A DNA stretch of 5,615 nt from Clostridia bacterium (lineage in GTDB: Bacteria; Bacillota_A; Clostridia; UMGS1810). Below the pieces are notes generated by a model. That model did no database searches, was not told where the DNA came from, and saw nothing but the letters and a program-made list of their open reading frames with translations. Positions 1-5,615 of the stretch are shown here, in pieces. How positions within the stretch are numbered: position 1 is the stretch's first letter; every line of letters begins with the position of its first letter. Location of the stretch: positions 1 through 5,615 of the forward strand of contig JAFSBJ010000185.1 in assembly GCA_017437345.1 (NCBI GenBank), read 5' to 3'. Both the position numbers and the translations under genes were made by a program.

Positions 1-151
1 CATTTGTTCCTGCAATATGAATGAATTTAAGATTTTTATGGGGATTGCCAAGTCTTTCAAGAATAGCATAGGTATTGGAAAGACCTGCTTTTTTCCCGAA
101 TTTTGATAATGAATGAATATACTCAATACATTTTTCCTCGGTATTTAGCAT
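1..151 (-). CDS. folC: Folylpolyglutamate synthase / dihydrofolate synthase, N-terminal fragment (cut by window edge)
   Basis: This cytoplasmic Mur-ligase-family enzyme adds glutamate residues to folates with ATP and, in many bacteria, also joins dihydropteroate to glutamate. Only the first 50 codons are in the window; the frame is open to base 1. The visible part holds the family's opening pattern: an N-terminal helix (CIEYIHSL), then a stretch around residues 28-50 with LERLGNPHKNLKFIHIAGTN, which leads straight into the Mur-ligase P-loop (GTNGKGS in the family). The cut falls inside that P-loop. The ATG at 151 is chosen because AAGGTG (157-162) lies 5 bases upstream and because the length before the P-loop fits the family. 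The gene starts 9 bases after the valS stop, and the ribosome binding site overlaps that stop, so it is very likely cotranscribed and perhaps translationally coupled with valS. A valS-folC pair is known in Bacillus and clostridia. Whether the protein has one or both activities cannot be told here. Confidence 0.93.
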   Translation of the reverse strand, partial: MLNTEEKCIEYIHSLSKFGKKAGLSNTYAILERLGNPHKNLKFIHIAGTN

Positions 152-155
152 ATTT

Positions 156-162
156 TCACCTT
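156..162 (-). promoter_or_regulatory. folC ribosome binding site overlapping the valS stop codon
   Basis: The minus strand reads TAAGGTGAAAATATG. AAGGTG, a good Shine-Dalgarno sequence, shares two bases with the TAA that ends valS and sits 5 bases before the folC ATG. Ribosomes finishing valS would therefore occupy the folC initiation site, which suggests translational coupling (inference). Confidence 0.75.
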
Positions 163-2794
163 ATTTCAGCTTACTTAAAGATTCCTTTACTTCAAGAAGC
201 ATTTTTGCATATTTCTCACCCTTGGCTCTTTCTTCTTCAATAACCTTGGCGGGAGCTTTTTTTACAAATCCCTCATTTGAGAGCTTGCCTTCTACTCTTT
301 TGATTTCCCCTTCTAAGGTTTTAAGTTCTTTTTCGAGACGCTCAATTTCTTTTTCGCGGTCTACAAGGTCATTAAGAGGAATATAGATTGTGGCTCCTTC
401 AACAACAACATTTACTGCATTATCATCTATTCCGTCTTTAACAGTCGTCACAACTGTTTCAGATGCGGAAGCAAGCTTTTCAAAATAGGATGAAGAATTT
501 TCAAAAAGTGATGCATTTTCAGCAACAATTATAAGCTTTGCTTTTCTTGAAGGAACAACATTCATCTGAGAGCGGATGTTTCTTACGCTACGGATTGCAT
601 CCATAATAATCTGCATCTGCTTTTCAGCATCTTCAAAATTAAATTCTTCGCTATATTTCGGCCATGAGCTTATCATTATACTCTTTTCACCTGTTGGAAG
701 CTTGGAGAAGATTTCTTCGGTGATAAATGGCATAAAAGGATGAAGAAGCTTTAATGAACCAACTAAAACATAGCTCAGAACCTTCTGGGCAACCTTTTTA
801 TCTTCACCATCTTTTTCATAAAGACGAGGTTTAACAAGCTCAATATACCAATCGCAATAGTTATCCCAGATAAAGTCATAAAGCTTAGATACTGCAACAC
901 CAAGCTCGAAATTATCGAGATTATCGGTAACTTCTTTTGCCAGAGTATTGAATTTGGAAAGTATCCATTTATCTTCAAGCTTTAATTTTTCATTTTCGGC
1001 AAGCTCTATATTTTCGATGTCAAGATTCATAAGAAGGAATCTTGATGCATTCCAGATTTTATTTGCAAAGTTGCGGCTTGCCTCAACACGCTCTGTGTAG
1101 AAACGCATATCGTTTCCGGGAGAGTTGCCGGTGGCAAGGGTAAATCTTAATGCGTCGGCACCATAGGTAGATATGATTTCAAGAGGATCAATACCATTGC
1201 CGAGAGATTTACTCATTTTTCTTCCCTGACTGTCACGAACAAGACCATGAATAAACACATGCTTAAAGGGAACCTGGCCTGTTTGCTCTAAAGCTGAGAA
1301 CATCATTCTCATTACCCAGAAGGGAATTATGTCATAGCCTGTAACCAGAACACTTGTGGGATAGAAATATTTATAGTCTTCTGTTTCATCTGGCCAGCCA
1401 AGAGTTGAGAAAGGCCAGAGAGCAGATGAAAACCAGGTGTCGAGAGTATCGGGATCCTGACGCATTTCTTTTCCGCATTTGGGGCAGATTGCCTTATCGT
1501 CTTTTGTAACTACGATTTCATTGCAATCATCACAATAGAATGCGGGAATTCTGTGGCCCCACCAGAGCTGACGGGAAATACACCAATCGCGGATGTTTTC
1601 GAGCCAATGGTAATATACTTTTTCAAAATGGGTGGGAACGAATTGAGTTTCGCCTTTTTTAACTGCATCAATTGCAGGCTGAGCCAGAGGTTTCATCTTA
1701 ACAAACCACTGTTTTGAAATGATAGGTTCAACTGTTGTTCCACAGCGATAACATTCACCAACATTATGTGAATGGTCTTCGATTTTAACTAAAAGTCCCA
1801 TTTTTTCAAGGTCTTCTATCATTGCTTTTCTACATTCGTAGCGATCCATGCCTTCATATTTGCCGGCATAGGAATTCATTGAAGCATCATCATTTAAAAC
1901 CTTTATCTGCTCTAAATTGTGTCTTAATCCAACTTCAAAGTCGTTGGGGTCGTGGGCAGGAGTGATTTTAACACAACCTGTTCCAAATTCTTTATCAACA
2001 TATTCATCGGCAATAACAGGAATCTCTCTGTTGGTTAAAGGAAGGAGAAGGGTTTTTCCAATGATGTCTTTATATCTTTCATCTTCTGGGTTAACTGCAA
2101 CAGCTGTATCTCCGAAAAGTGTTTCTGGACGGGTGGTTGCAATAACAACGAAATCATCGCTGTCCTTTACAGGATATTTTATATGCCAGAAATGGCCTGC
2201 CTGCTCTTTATGCTCAACCTCTGCATCGGATAAAGCTGTGATACAATGGGGACACCAGTTAATGATGCGGCTTCCCTGGTAGATAAGGCCTTTATTATAG
2301 AGACTTACAAACACCTCTTTAACTGCTTTTGAGCAGCCTTCATCCATGGTGAAGCGTTCTCTTGACCAGTCGCAGGATGAACCAAGCTTTTTAAGCTGAT
2401 TTATGATGCGGGAGCCATACTGCTTCTTCCAGTCCCACACACGCTCTAAAAACTTTTCTCTTCCCAGGTCATATCTTGTGAGTCCTTCTTCTTTACGAAG
2501 CATTTCTTCAACCTTTATCTGGGTTGCTATTCCGGCATGGTCTGTGCCTGGAATCCAGAGAGCATTAAAGCCGCTCATTCTTTTATAACGGATTAAAATA
2601 TCCTGGAGGGTTTCATCAAGGGCATGGCCCATATGAAGCTGACCTGTTACATTAGGAGGGGGAATTACAATGGTAAATGGCTCCTTCTTGCTATCGGGAG
2701 TGGCACCAAAATAATTATTATCCACCCAATCCTGATATATTCTGTCTTCAACTTCTGCAGGATTATAGGTTTTTGCAAGTTCTTTGTTACTCAT
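161..2794 (-). CDS. valS: Valyl-tRNA synthetase
   Basis: This class Ia enzyme charges tRNA-Val with valine in the cytoplasm and edits mischarged threonine. It has 877 residues, the usual length for Firmicutes ValS (about 880). The catalytic fold opens with [13 protein letters not shown] (ATP-binding HIGH motif as HMGH, residues 54-57). The inserted CP1 editing domain spans about 190-345 and includes [10 protein letters not shown] (220-229) and AHDPNDF (280-286), whose Asp residues are expected to read the amino group of the misacylated product. The second catalytic half carries KMSKS at 526-530, followed by LGNGIDP, typical of ValS. Paired cysteines at 181/184, 348/351, 421/424 and 437/440 suggest zinc-binding knuckles. 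The anticodon-binding helical domain covers about 605-755. A heptad-rich coiled coil (about 810-877), the tRNA-contacting ValS C-terminal arm, ends the protein. The ATG at 2794 follows AAGGG by 8 bases. All key motifs are intact. No T-box leader motif is seen upstream. Confidence 0.98.
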   Translation of the reverse strand: MSNKELAKTYNPAEVEDRIYQDWVDNNYFGATPDSKKEPFTIVIPPPNVTGQLHMGHALDETLQDILIRYKRMSGFNALWIPGTDHAGIATQIKVEEMLRKEEGLTRYDLGREKFLERVWDWKKQYGSRIINQLKKLGSSCDWSRERFTMDEGCSKAVKEVFVSLYNKGLIYQGSRIINWCPHCITALSDAEVEHKEQAGHFWHIKYPVKDSDDFVVIATTRPETLFGDTAVAVNPEDERYKDIIGKTLLLPLTNREIPVIADEYVDKEFGTGCVKITPAHDPNDFEVGLRHNLEQIKVLNDDASMNSYAGKYEGMDRYECRKAMIEDLEKMGLLVKIEDHSHNVGECYRCGTTVEPIISKQWFVKMKPLAQPAIDAVKKGETQFVPTHFEKVYYHWLENIRDWCISRQLWWGHRIPAFYCDDCNEIVVTKDDKAICPKCGKEMRQDPDTLDTWFSSALWPFSTLGWPDETEDYKYFYPTSVLVTGYDIIPFWVMRMMFSALEQTGQVPFKHVFIHGLVRDSQGRKMSKSLGNGIDPLEIISTYGADALRFTLATGNSPGNDMRFYTERVEASRNFANKIWNASRFLLMNLDIENIELAENEKLKLEDKWILSKFNTLAKEVTDNLDNFELGVAVSKLYDFIWDNYCDWYIELVKPRLYEKDGEDKKVAQKVLSYVLVGSLKLLHPFMPFITEEIFSKLPTGEKSIMISSWPKYSEEFNFEDAEKQMQIIMDAIRSVRNIRSQMNVVPSRKAKLIIVAENASLFENSSSYFEKLASASETVVTTVKDGIDDNAVNVVVEGATIYIPLNDLVDREKEIERLEKELKTLEGEIKRVEGKLSNEGFVKKAPAKVIEEERAKGEKYAKMLLEVKESLSKLK

Positions 2795-2802
2795 AATCTT
2801 TT

Positions 2803-2807
2803 CCCTT
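2803..2807 (-). promoter_or_regulatory. valS ribosome binding site
   Basis: AAGGG begins directly after the TAG of the small upstream gene and is followed by 8 bases and the valS ATG. Its position ties valS translation to the end of the preceding frame and supports the start at 2794. Confidence 0.7.
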
Positions 2808-2984
2808 CTAGATTAGTATCATTATTGCGGCGGCAAGGATGCAGGCAAAACCAACAAGTTTTATGTATAGAAAATCCGCCTCATTTACTTCTCTTTTATT
2901 TGATAAAATTGCTTCGGCAATTAGCTTTGAAAAAAATGTTATAAATGAACCTAAAGCAATCAACACATACGCGATTATAATCAT
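2808..2984 (-). CDS. Small two-helix membrane protein of unknown function
   Basis: This is a 58-residue hypothetical protein. It has a hydrophobic N-terminal segment (about residues 1-18, continuing amphipathically to 27), a short charged loop ([10 protein letters not shown], 28-37) and a second hydrophobic segment (about 40-58, rich in Ile, Ala and Leu) ending at the stop. This predicts a hairpin of two membrane helices with a polar loop. No catalytic or binding motif is visible. The ATG at 2984 is preferred over an upstream in-frame TTG at 3008 because AAAGGA (2994-2999) lies 9 bases before the ATG and would fall inside the longer reading frame. The stop is 13 bases before valS, and the valS ribosome binding site directly follows it, so it is probably the first gene of a small gene-valS-folC operon. 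Short two-helix proteins of this look are common and unnamed in clostridia. The coding call rests on the good ribosome binding site, the tight spacing and the coherent hydrophobic pattern. Confidence 0.72.
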   Translation of the reverse strand: MIIIAYVLIALGSFITFFSKLIAEAILSNKREVNEADFLYIKLVGFACILAAAIMILI

Positions 2985-2993
2985 ATCACAAAA

Positions 2994-2999
2994 TCCTTT
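2994..2999 (-). promoter_or_regulatory. Ribosome binding site that sets the start of the small membrane protein
   Basis: AAAGGA lies 9 bases upstream of the ATG at 2984. It falls within the longer TTG-initiated frame, so it argues for the shorter, 58-residue product. Confidence 0.65.
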
Positions 3000-3040
3000 A
3001 TTTTGCAAGTTTTTTAGTAATAAAAGCTGTTTAATATCTG

Positions 3041-3051
3041 TAGCAGAAGGC
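3041..3051 (+). repeat. 11-bp direct repeat, copy 1 (TAGCAGAAGGC)
   Basis: TAGCAGAAGGC occurs here and again, exactly, at 3226-3236. The two copies bracket the structured element, one at each end, and both can pair with the same GCCTTC segment at 3078-3083. Confidence 0.6.
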
Positions 3052-3083
3052 GGCGTAAAAATTCTTTATTTTTCGCCGCCTTC
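3046..3083 (-). other. Strong GC-rich hairpin at the 3' end of the structured element
   Basis: GAAGGCGGCG (3046-3055) pairs perfectly with CGCCGCCTTC (3074-3083). After a one-base bulge the stem continues with AAAAAT/ATTTTT (3057-3062 with 3068-3073) around a 5-base loop, about 16 pairs in all. No U-run follows on either strand, so it is not a standard intrinsic terminator. One arm is shared with the outer helix of the RNA element, so the two folds exclude each other. Confidence 0.6.
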
Positions 3084-3123
3084 CTAGAGGATAGGAAAAA
3101 ATTCTTCAGAATGGACAAATCAA

Positions 3124-3154
3124 ACCCCAAGCAAGAATCAATCTTGCTTGGGGT
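3124..3154 (-). terminator. Perfect 13-bp stem-loop, possible intrinsic terminator
   Basis: ACCCCAAGCAAGA and TCTTGCTTGGGGT pair perfectly around a 5-base loop. On the minus strand the stem is followed by TTTGATTTGT, a broken U-rich tract. This could end transcripts coming from pfkA, which has no nearer terminator, or act as an attenuator. It may equally be only a structural arm of the RNA element, because the U-tract is interrupted and its bases also fit the second closing helix. Confidence 0.35.
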
Positions 3155-3225
3155 GATAACCCGAAGCTGTACAAAAGTACTGCGAGTGAGCCATCGATAA
3201 GCTGCCCAATGGCTCGATTTGTTCA

Positions 3226-3236
3226 TAGCAGAAGGC
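3226..3236 (+). repeat. 11-bp direct repeat, copy 2 (TAGCAGAAGGC)
   Basis: This is the exact second copy of the repeat at 3041-3051. On the minus strand it forms the 5' arm of the outer helix of the RNA element. Confidence 0.6.
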
Positions 3237-3344
3237 AAGATATAAAAGAAAAATACATTTTTTGTTTTGTATAACACAAACACTATATAGTTGACTTTAT
3301 TATTGCCTTTTGCGATCCGGACTTTTTTTACATCCTCTTTTGCT

Positions 3345-4328
3345 TTATTTTGAAAGTATGTTTACTAACGCATAATCATCTTCAGATATAGTTTTTGTCA
3401 TTGCAAGACCTTCGTTAATATCAACATCCTCTATACGATTTGCTTTCATAATAACAACACGGTTTGATTTACCCTGTTTTAAAAGTTCGACAGCTTTCAT
3501 ACCCATCTGAGCTGCTATAACACGGTCACGAACTGTGGGTGCGCCACCTCTCTGGATATGGCCTAAGATTGTGGCTCTTGTTTCGATACCGGTTCTCTGT
3601 TCAACAACTTTTGCAATTTCAGCAGAACCCTCTATTCCTTCGGCAACAATGATGATATGGTGCTTTTTGCCAACTGCTCTGCCCTCTTCAAGCTTATTTA
3701 CAATGCGATCAATTAAATCACTTTTTGATGTGTCTTTATCTTTTTCGGGAACAAGAACCATTTCGGCACCTGTTGCAATACCAACTTCAAGAGCAATATA
3801 GCCTGCGCCTCTACCCATAACCTCAACTATAGCACATCTTTCATGGCTTGTGCAGGTATCTCTTAATTTATCAACACAGTCCATGGCAATGTTCATAGCT
3901 GTGTCGAAACCTAGGGTATAATCTGTGCAGGAAATATCGTTATCTATTGTTGCAGGAATACCGATTGTTGGCAGACCGTTTTCTGTGAGCTTCTGAGCAC
4001 CTCTGAAAGAACCGTCTCCGCCGATAACTACCATTGCATCAATACCGATTTCTTTTGCATTGGCAACAGCTTTTTTAATACCTTCCGGTGTAGGGAATTC
4101 CTTGCTGCGGGCTGTTTGGAGAACTGTACCTCCGCGCTGGATAAAGTTACTAACGCTACGGGCTGAAAGCTCCACAAATTCTTTTCTTAAAAGACCGTGA
4201 TATCCTCTTTCAACACCAACCATTTCAAATCCGTTTGCAAGACCGCATCTTACAACAGAACGAACTGCAGCATTCATGCCGGGTGCGTCACCGCCGCTTG
4301 TTAATACACCAATTCTTTTAATTTCCAT
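3345..4328 (-). CDS. pfkA: ATP-dependent 6-phosphofructokinase
   Basis: This cytoplasmic enzyme phosphorylates fructose 6-phosphate to fructose 1,6-bisphosphate with ATP, the committed step of glycolysis. It has 327 residues, close to the 319-320 of E. coli and Bacillus PfkA. Visible motifs are the ATP-site loop TSGGDAPGMN (10-19), GGDGS (103-107), and the catalytic TIDND (127-131), whose Asp129 matches E. coli Asp127. Others are SHER with Arg164, VMGR (170-173), and ETRATILGHIQRGG (249-262) with Arg251, His257 and Arg260 for substrate binding. Gly106 in GGDGS marks the ATP-using type, since pyrophosphate-using relatives carry Asp there. The effector-site residues Arg23, Arg27, Arg156, Glu189 and the KK pair at 221-222 are kept, so allosteric control by ADP and phosphoenolpyruvate is likely. 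The ATG at 4328 is chosen because GGAGG (4337-4341) sits 8 bases upstream; a longer start at a TTG (4343) would overlap that site. The gene follows dnaE, with its own promoter in between. Confidence 0.98.
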   Translation of the reverse strand: MEIKRIGVLTSGGDAPGMNAAVRSVVRCGLANGFEMVGVERGYHGLLRKEFVELSARSVSNFIQRGGTVLQTARSKEFPTPEGIKKAVANAKEIGIDAMVVIGGDGSFRGAQKLTENGLPTIGIPATIDNDISCTDYTLGFDTAMNIAMDCVDKLRDTCTSHERCAIVEVMGRGAGYIALEVGIATGAEMVLVPEKDKDTSKSDLIDRIVNKLEEGRAVGKKHHIIIVAEGIEGSAEIAKVVEQRTGIETRATILGHIQRGGAPTVRDRVIAAQMGMKAVELLKQGKSNRVVIMKANRIEDVDINEGLAMTKTISEDDYALVNILSK

Positions 4329-4336
4329 AATTATTG

Positions 4337-4341
4337 CCTCC
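4337..4341 (-). promoter_or_regulatory. pfkA ribosome binding site
   Basis: GGAGG is followed by 8 bases and ATG at 4328. It lies within the TTG-initiated extension, which rules against the five extra residues of the longer frame. Confidence 0.85.
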
Positions 4342-4389
4342 AAAGTATGTTAATTAAATAATTAAATTTAGTTTTCAAATTCACCATAT

Positions 4390-4418
4390 AATATATACCA
4401 TTTTATGACAAAAATCAA
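4390..4418 (-). promoter_or_regulatory. Probable sigma-A-type promoter for pfkA
   Basis: The minus strand has TTGATT (4413-4418), a 17-base spacer and TATATT (4390-4395), a good match to TTGACA-17-TATAAT. Transcription would start near 4383, giving an AT-rich leader of about 55 bases before the pfkA ATG. A nearby alternative, TTGTCA-17-TATGGT, overlaps it. No strong dnaE terminator is visible in this 117-bp gap, so some read-through from dnaE remains possible. Confidence 0.6.
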
Positions 4419-4445
4419 GGTTTTTATAGTTATTAATGTAAACTT

Positions 4446-5615
4446 TTATTTCATCTTCACATTTTCTCTGCCAAGAAGGCTGTGCAATTTGTCAAAAAGT
4501 TCGCTACAAAGGTTTACACCCCGTGACAAATCGGATTTATAAAGCTTTGTTTCGGGCTCATAATATATACATAGTCGGCTGTTTCCCTTATATTCTGCAC
4601 AGATTTCTTTTATTTTATTAAATGCTTCTTCATCCTCTGCCTTAACATAAAGAGATTTCTTTCCATCAGCAGTAAGCTCGTCTAATTTTGCCGCACTCAC
4701 AAGGATAAGCTCGCATCCGCTTCCGTCATCTTTGGCATTGAGATTTACATTTGCCGCAATAGATACACCGTTTGAAATTATGTGGCGATATTTTAAAAAA
4801 ACATTTTCAAATGCAATAAGCTTTAAAGATGCAGTATAGTCGGAAAGAGTAAAGCTTGTAAGGATTTTCCCCGATTTGGTTTTTCTTGATGAAAGCTCAG
4901 ATATAAATCCGCAAACAACAAAGCTTTTTCCGTCATTTGAAATATCTTCGGCTTCAGCAAGCGTTATTTCGCTGAAATACTCTGCGGCAAAAGAGCAGCT
5001 GTCAAGAGGATGCCCTGAAAAATACATACCGGCATTTTCCATTTCAAAGGAAAGCTTTTCTTCACGGGAATAATCATTATAATCCTTGCTTATAAGCTCA
5101 GCTTCGTTTGATGGTGAATCAGATGAGGCAAAGCTCAGCCAGTTTACCTGACCTCTTCCTGTGGCACGGGCAGAGCCAAGATAGCTATCCACAAGATTGT
5201 CTATATTGAATAAAAGAACCCGTCTGTTTGGATAAAGGGAATCAAAGCATCCGGATTTTACCATTGCTTCTATGCTTCGCTTATTTATGTCATAATAGCA
5301 CATACGCTTTATAAAATCGGGGAAGCTTTTAAAATATCCACCCTTTTCTATTTCAATTCTGATATTTTGCGGGAAAGACATTCCAACATTTTTAAGCCAG
5401 CACAAACCAAAGCGCACATCTTTTCCTTCGGGAGAAAAATGGGGATAGCTCCTATTTACATCTGGCGAAAGAAGCTTTATGCCATATTTTTTAAAGGATG
5501 AAATATATTTTGTTGCCTTACTCATATAGCCGGCATAGCTTTTTAAAACACAACTGAGATACTGGGTTGGATAGTGGGCTTTAAGATAGGCTGTGCGGTA
5601 GGCAACAAGAGCATA
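4446..5615 (-). CDS. dnaE: DNA polymerase III alpha subunit, C-terminal part (cut by window edge)
   Basis: This is a replicative DNA polymerase of the DnaE family. Only the last 389 residues are in the window; full proteins have about 1,100-1,200, so the PHP and catalytic palm domains lie beyond the right edge. The frame is open to base 5615, so the internal ATG at 5525 is not the start: the codons before it read YALVAYRTAYLKAHYP, a conserved DnaE stretch. Next come LLSPDVNRS and VRFGLCWLKNVG, then the helix-hairpin-helix DNA-binding region (visible residues about 70-130, ending in SIEAMVKSGCFDSL). The conserved MYFSGHPLD follows (about 197-205), then an OB-fold (about 230-312) expected to bind single-stranded DNA. 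A short tail of about 75 residues closes the protein. DnaE rather than PolC fits this domain order. The neighbouring pfkA matches the dnaE to pfkA order seen in Firmicutes, where other genes may intervene. Confidence 0.96.
   Translation of the reverse strand, partial: YALVAYRTAYLKAHYPTQYLSCVLKSYAGYMSKATKYISSFKKYGIKLLSPDVNRSYPHFSPEGKDVRFGLCWLKNVGMSFPQNIRIEIEKGGYFKSFPDFIKRMCYYDINKRSIEAMVKSGCFDSLYPNRRVLLFNIDNLVDSYLGSARATGRGQVNWLSFASSDSPSNEAELISKDYNDYSREEKLSFEMENAGMYFSGHPLDSCSFAAEYFSEITLAEAEDISNDGKSFVVCGFISELSSRKTKSGKILTSFTLSDYTASLKLIAFENVFLKYRHIISNGVSIAANVNLNAKDDGSGCELILVSAAKLDELTADGKKSLYVKAEDEEAFNKIKEICAEYKGNSRLCIYYEPETKLYKSDLSRGVNLCSELFDKLHSLLGRENVKMK

Larger units (their letters stand above)
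3041..3240 (-). ncRNA. Candidate structured noncoding RNA or RNA leader (multi-hairpin element)
   Basis: Coordinates below are plus-strand arms. The outer helix pairs 3231-3236 (GAAGGC) with 3078-3083, and on the minus strand G-U wobbles extend it on both sides. A second closing helix pairs 3216-3222 (GATTTGT) with 3115-3121, seven perfect pairs. Inside lie three hairpins: 3188-3194 with 3209-3215 (GAGCCAT, 7 bp, 14-base loop); 3166-3183 (GC, mismatch, GTAC around a 4-base loop); and 3124-3136 with 3142-3154, a perfect 13-bp stem with a 5-base loop. The outer-helix strand at 3078-3083 is also part of a downstream hairpin. Nested arms spread over 160 bases point to a selected RNA fold rather than to coding. 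The extra G-U pairs favour the minus strand, as does the direction of all neighbouring genes. It could be a free-standing RNA, a leader of the valS operon, or a dispersed repeat. Its compact multi-branch shape brings the raiA RNA class of clostridia to mind, but this is recollection, not a match. Confidence 0.55.
2985..3344. other. 360-bp intergenic region between pfkA and the small membrane gene
   Basis: No protein gene is supported here. Reading in the transcribed (minus) direction, the first 100 bases after pfkA (3344-3241) are AT-rich and include a 10-bp palindrome ACTATATAGT (3282-3291). No clear intrinsic terminator for pfkA is present there. A weak promoter-like arrangement (TTGTGT, 18 bases, TATTTT, roughly 3250-3280) could start a transcript just before the structured element, but the match is poor. 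The structured element fills about 3041-3240. The last 55 bases lead to the ribosome binding site of the small gene. Confidence 0.7.

Noticed and set aside
1917..2944. Plus-strand open frames opposite valS and the small gene
   Set aside because: They lie antisense to well-supported genes, have no family resemblance, and are shadows of the coding strand.
2985..3008. Longer small-protein start at a TTG, adding eight residues
   Set aside because: The extension contains the AAAGGA ribosome binding site that fits the ATG at 2984, and it adds polar residues ahead of a membrane helix without support.
3014..3283. An 89-codon minus-strand open frame across the structured element
   Set aside because: Its codons are made of the arms of the nested inverted repeats, no good ribosome binding site precedes its ATG, and the product is not a recognisable protein. 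A frame kept open by RNA structure is the simpler reading.
2985..3344. CRISPR array or insertion sequence
   Set aside because: The only direct repeat is two copies of 11 bp, 185 bp apart, with no regular spacing, no transposase and no target-site duplication seen.
4329..4343. Longer pfkA start at a TTG, giving five extra residues
   Set aside because: The GGAGG ribosome binding site overlaps this extension and is correctly spaced for the ATG at 4328, which also gives the standard PfkA N-terminus.
4402..4445. dnaE terminator in the dnaE-pfkA gap
   Set aside because: Only a 5-bp A/T stem with no following U-run is visible, too weak to call.
5523..5525. ATG inside dnaE as a gene start
   Set aside because: The frame is open for 30 codons upstream to the window edge and encodes a conserved DnaE stretch, so the gene continues beyond the window.

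Overview
The window reads as ordinary chromosome from a low-GC Gram-positive bacterium, most likely a gut-type clostridium (Oscillospiraceae/Ruminococcaceae-like). This rests on AT-rich intergenic DNA, strong AGGAGG-type ribosome binding sites, a Firmicutes-style dnaE to pfkA order, and a valS-folC pair. The lineage is inferred from gene content and protein style; no database was searched.

All genes lie on the minus strand, so transcription runs from high to low coordinates. The order is: the C-terminal part of dnaE (DNA polymerase III alpha subunit, cut by the right edge); a 117-bp gap holding a promoter; pfkA (ATP-dependent 6-phosphofructokinase); a 360-bp gap without a convincing gene; a 58-residue two-helix membrane protein; valS (valyl-tRNA synthetase); and the first 50 codons of folC (folylpolyglutamate synthase, cut by the left edge). 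The small gene, valS and folC are 13 and 9 bp apart, with ribosome binding sites next to or overlapping the preceding stop codon, so they look like one operon.

The most interesting part is the pfkA to small-ORF gap. About 200 bp (3041-3240) is dense with nested inverted repeats: two stacked closing helices around three hairpins (one a perfect 13-bp stem), then another strong hairpin whose arm can pair with either of two copies of an 11-base repeat. The open frame across it looks like a shadow of the structure. It is best described as a structured noncoding RNA or RNA leader on the minus strand. It carries no T-box motif, although it lies upstream of an aminoacyl-tRNA synthetase gene. Its family could not be settled by eye; a raiA-type RNA is one candidate.

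The proteins themselves are core housekeeping functions (replication, glycolysis, translation, folate metabolism), with intact catalytic motifs where visible and no sign of mobile DNA, CRISPR, tRNA or rRNA.
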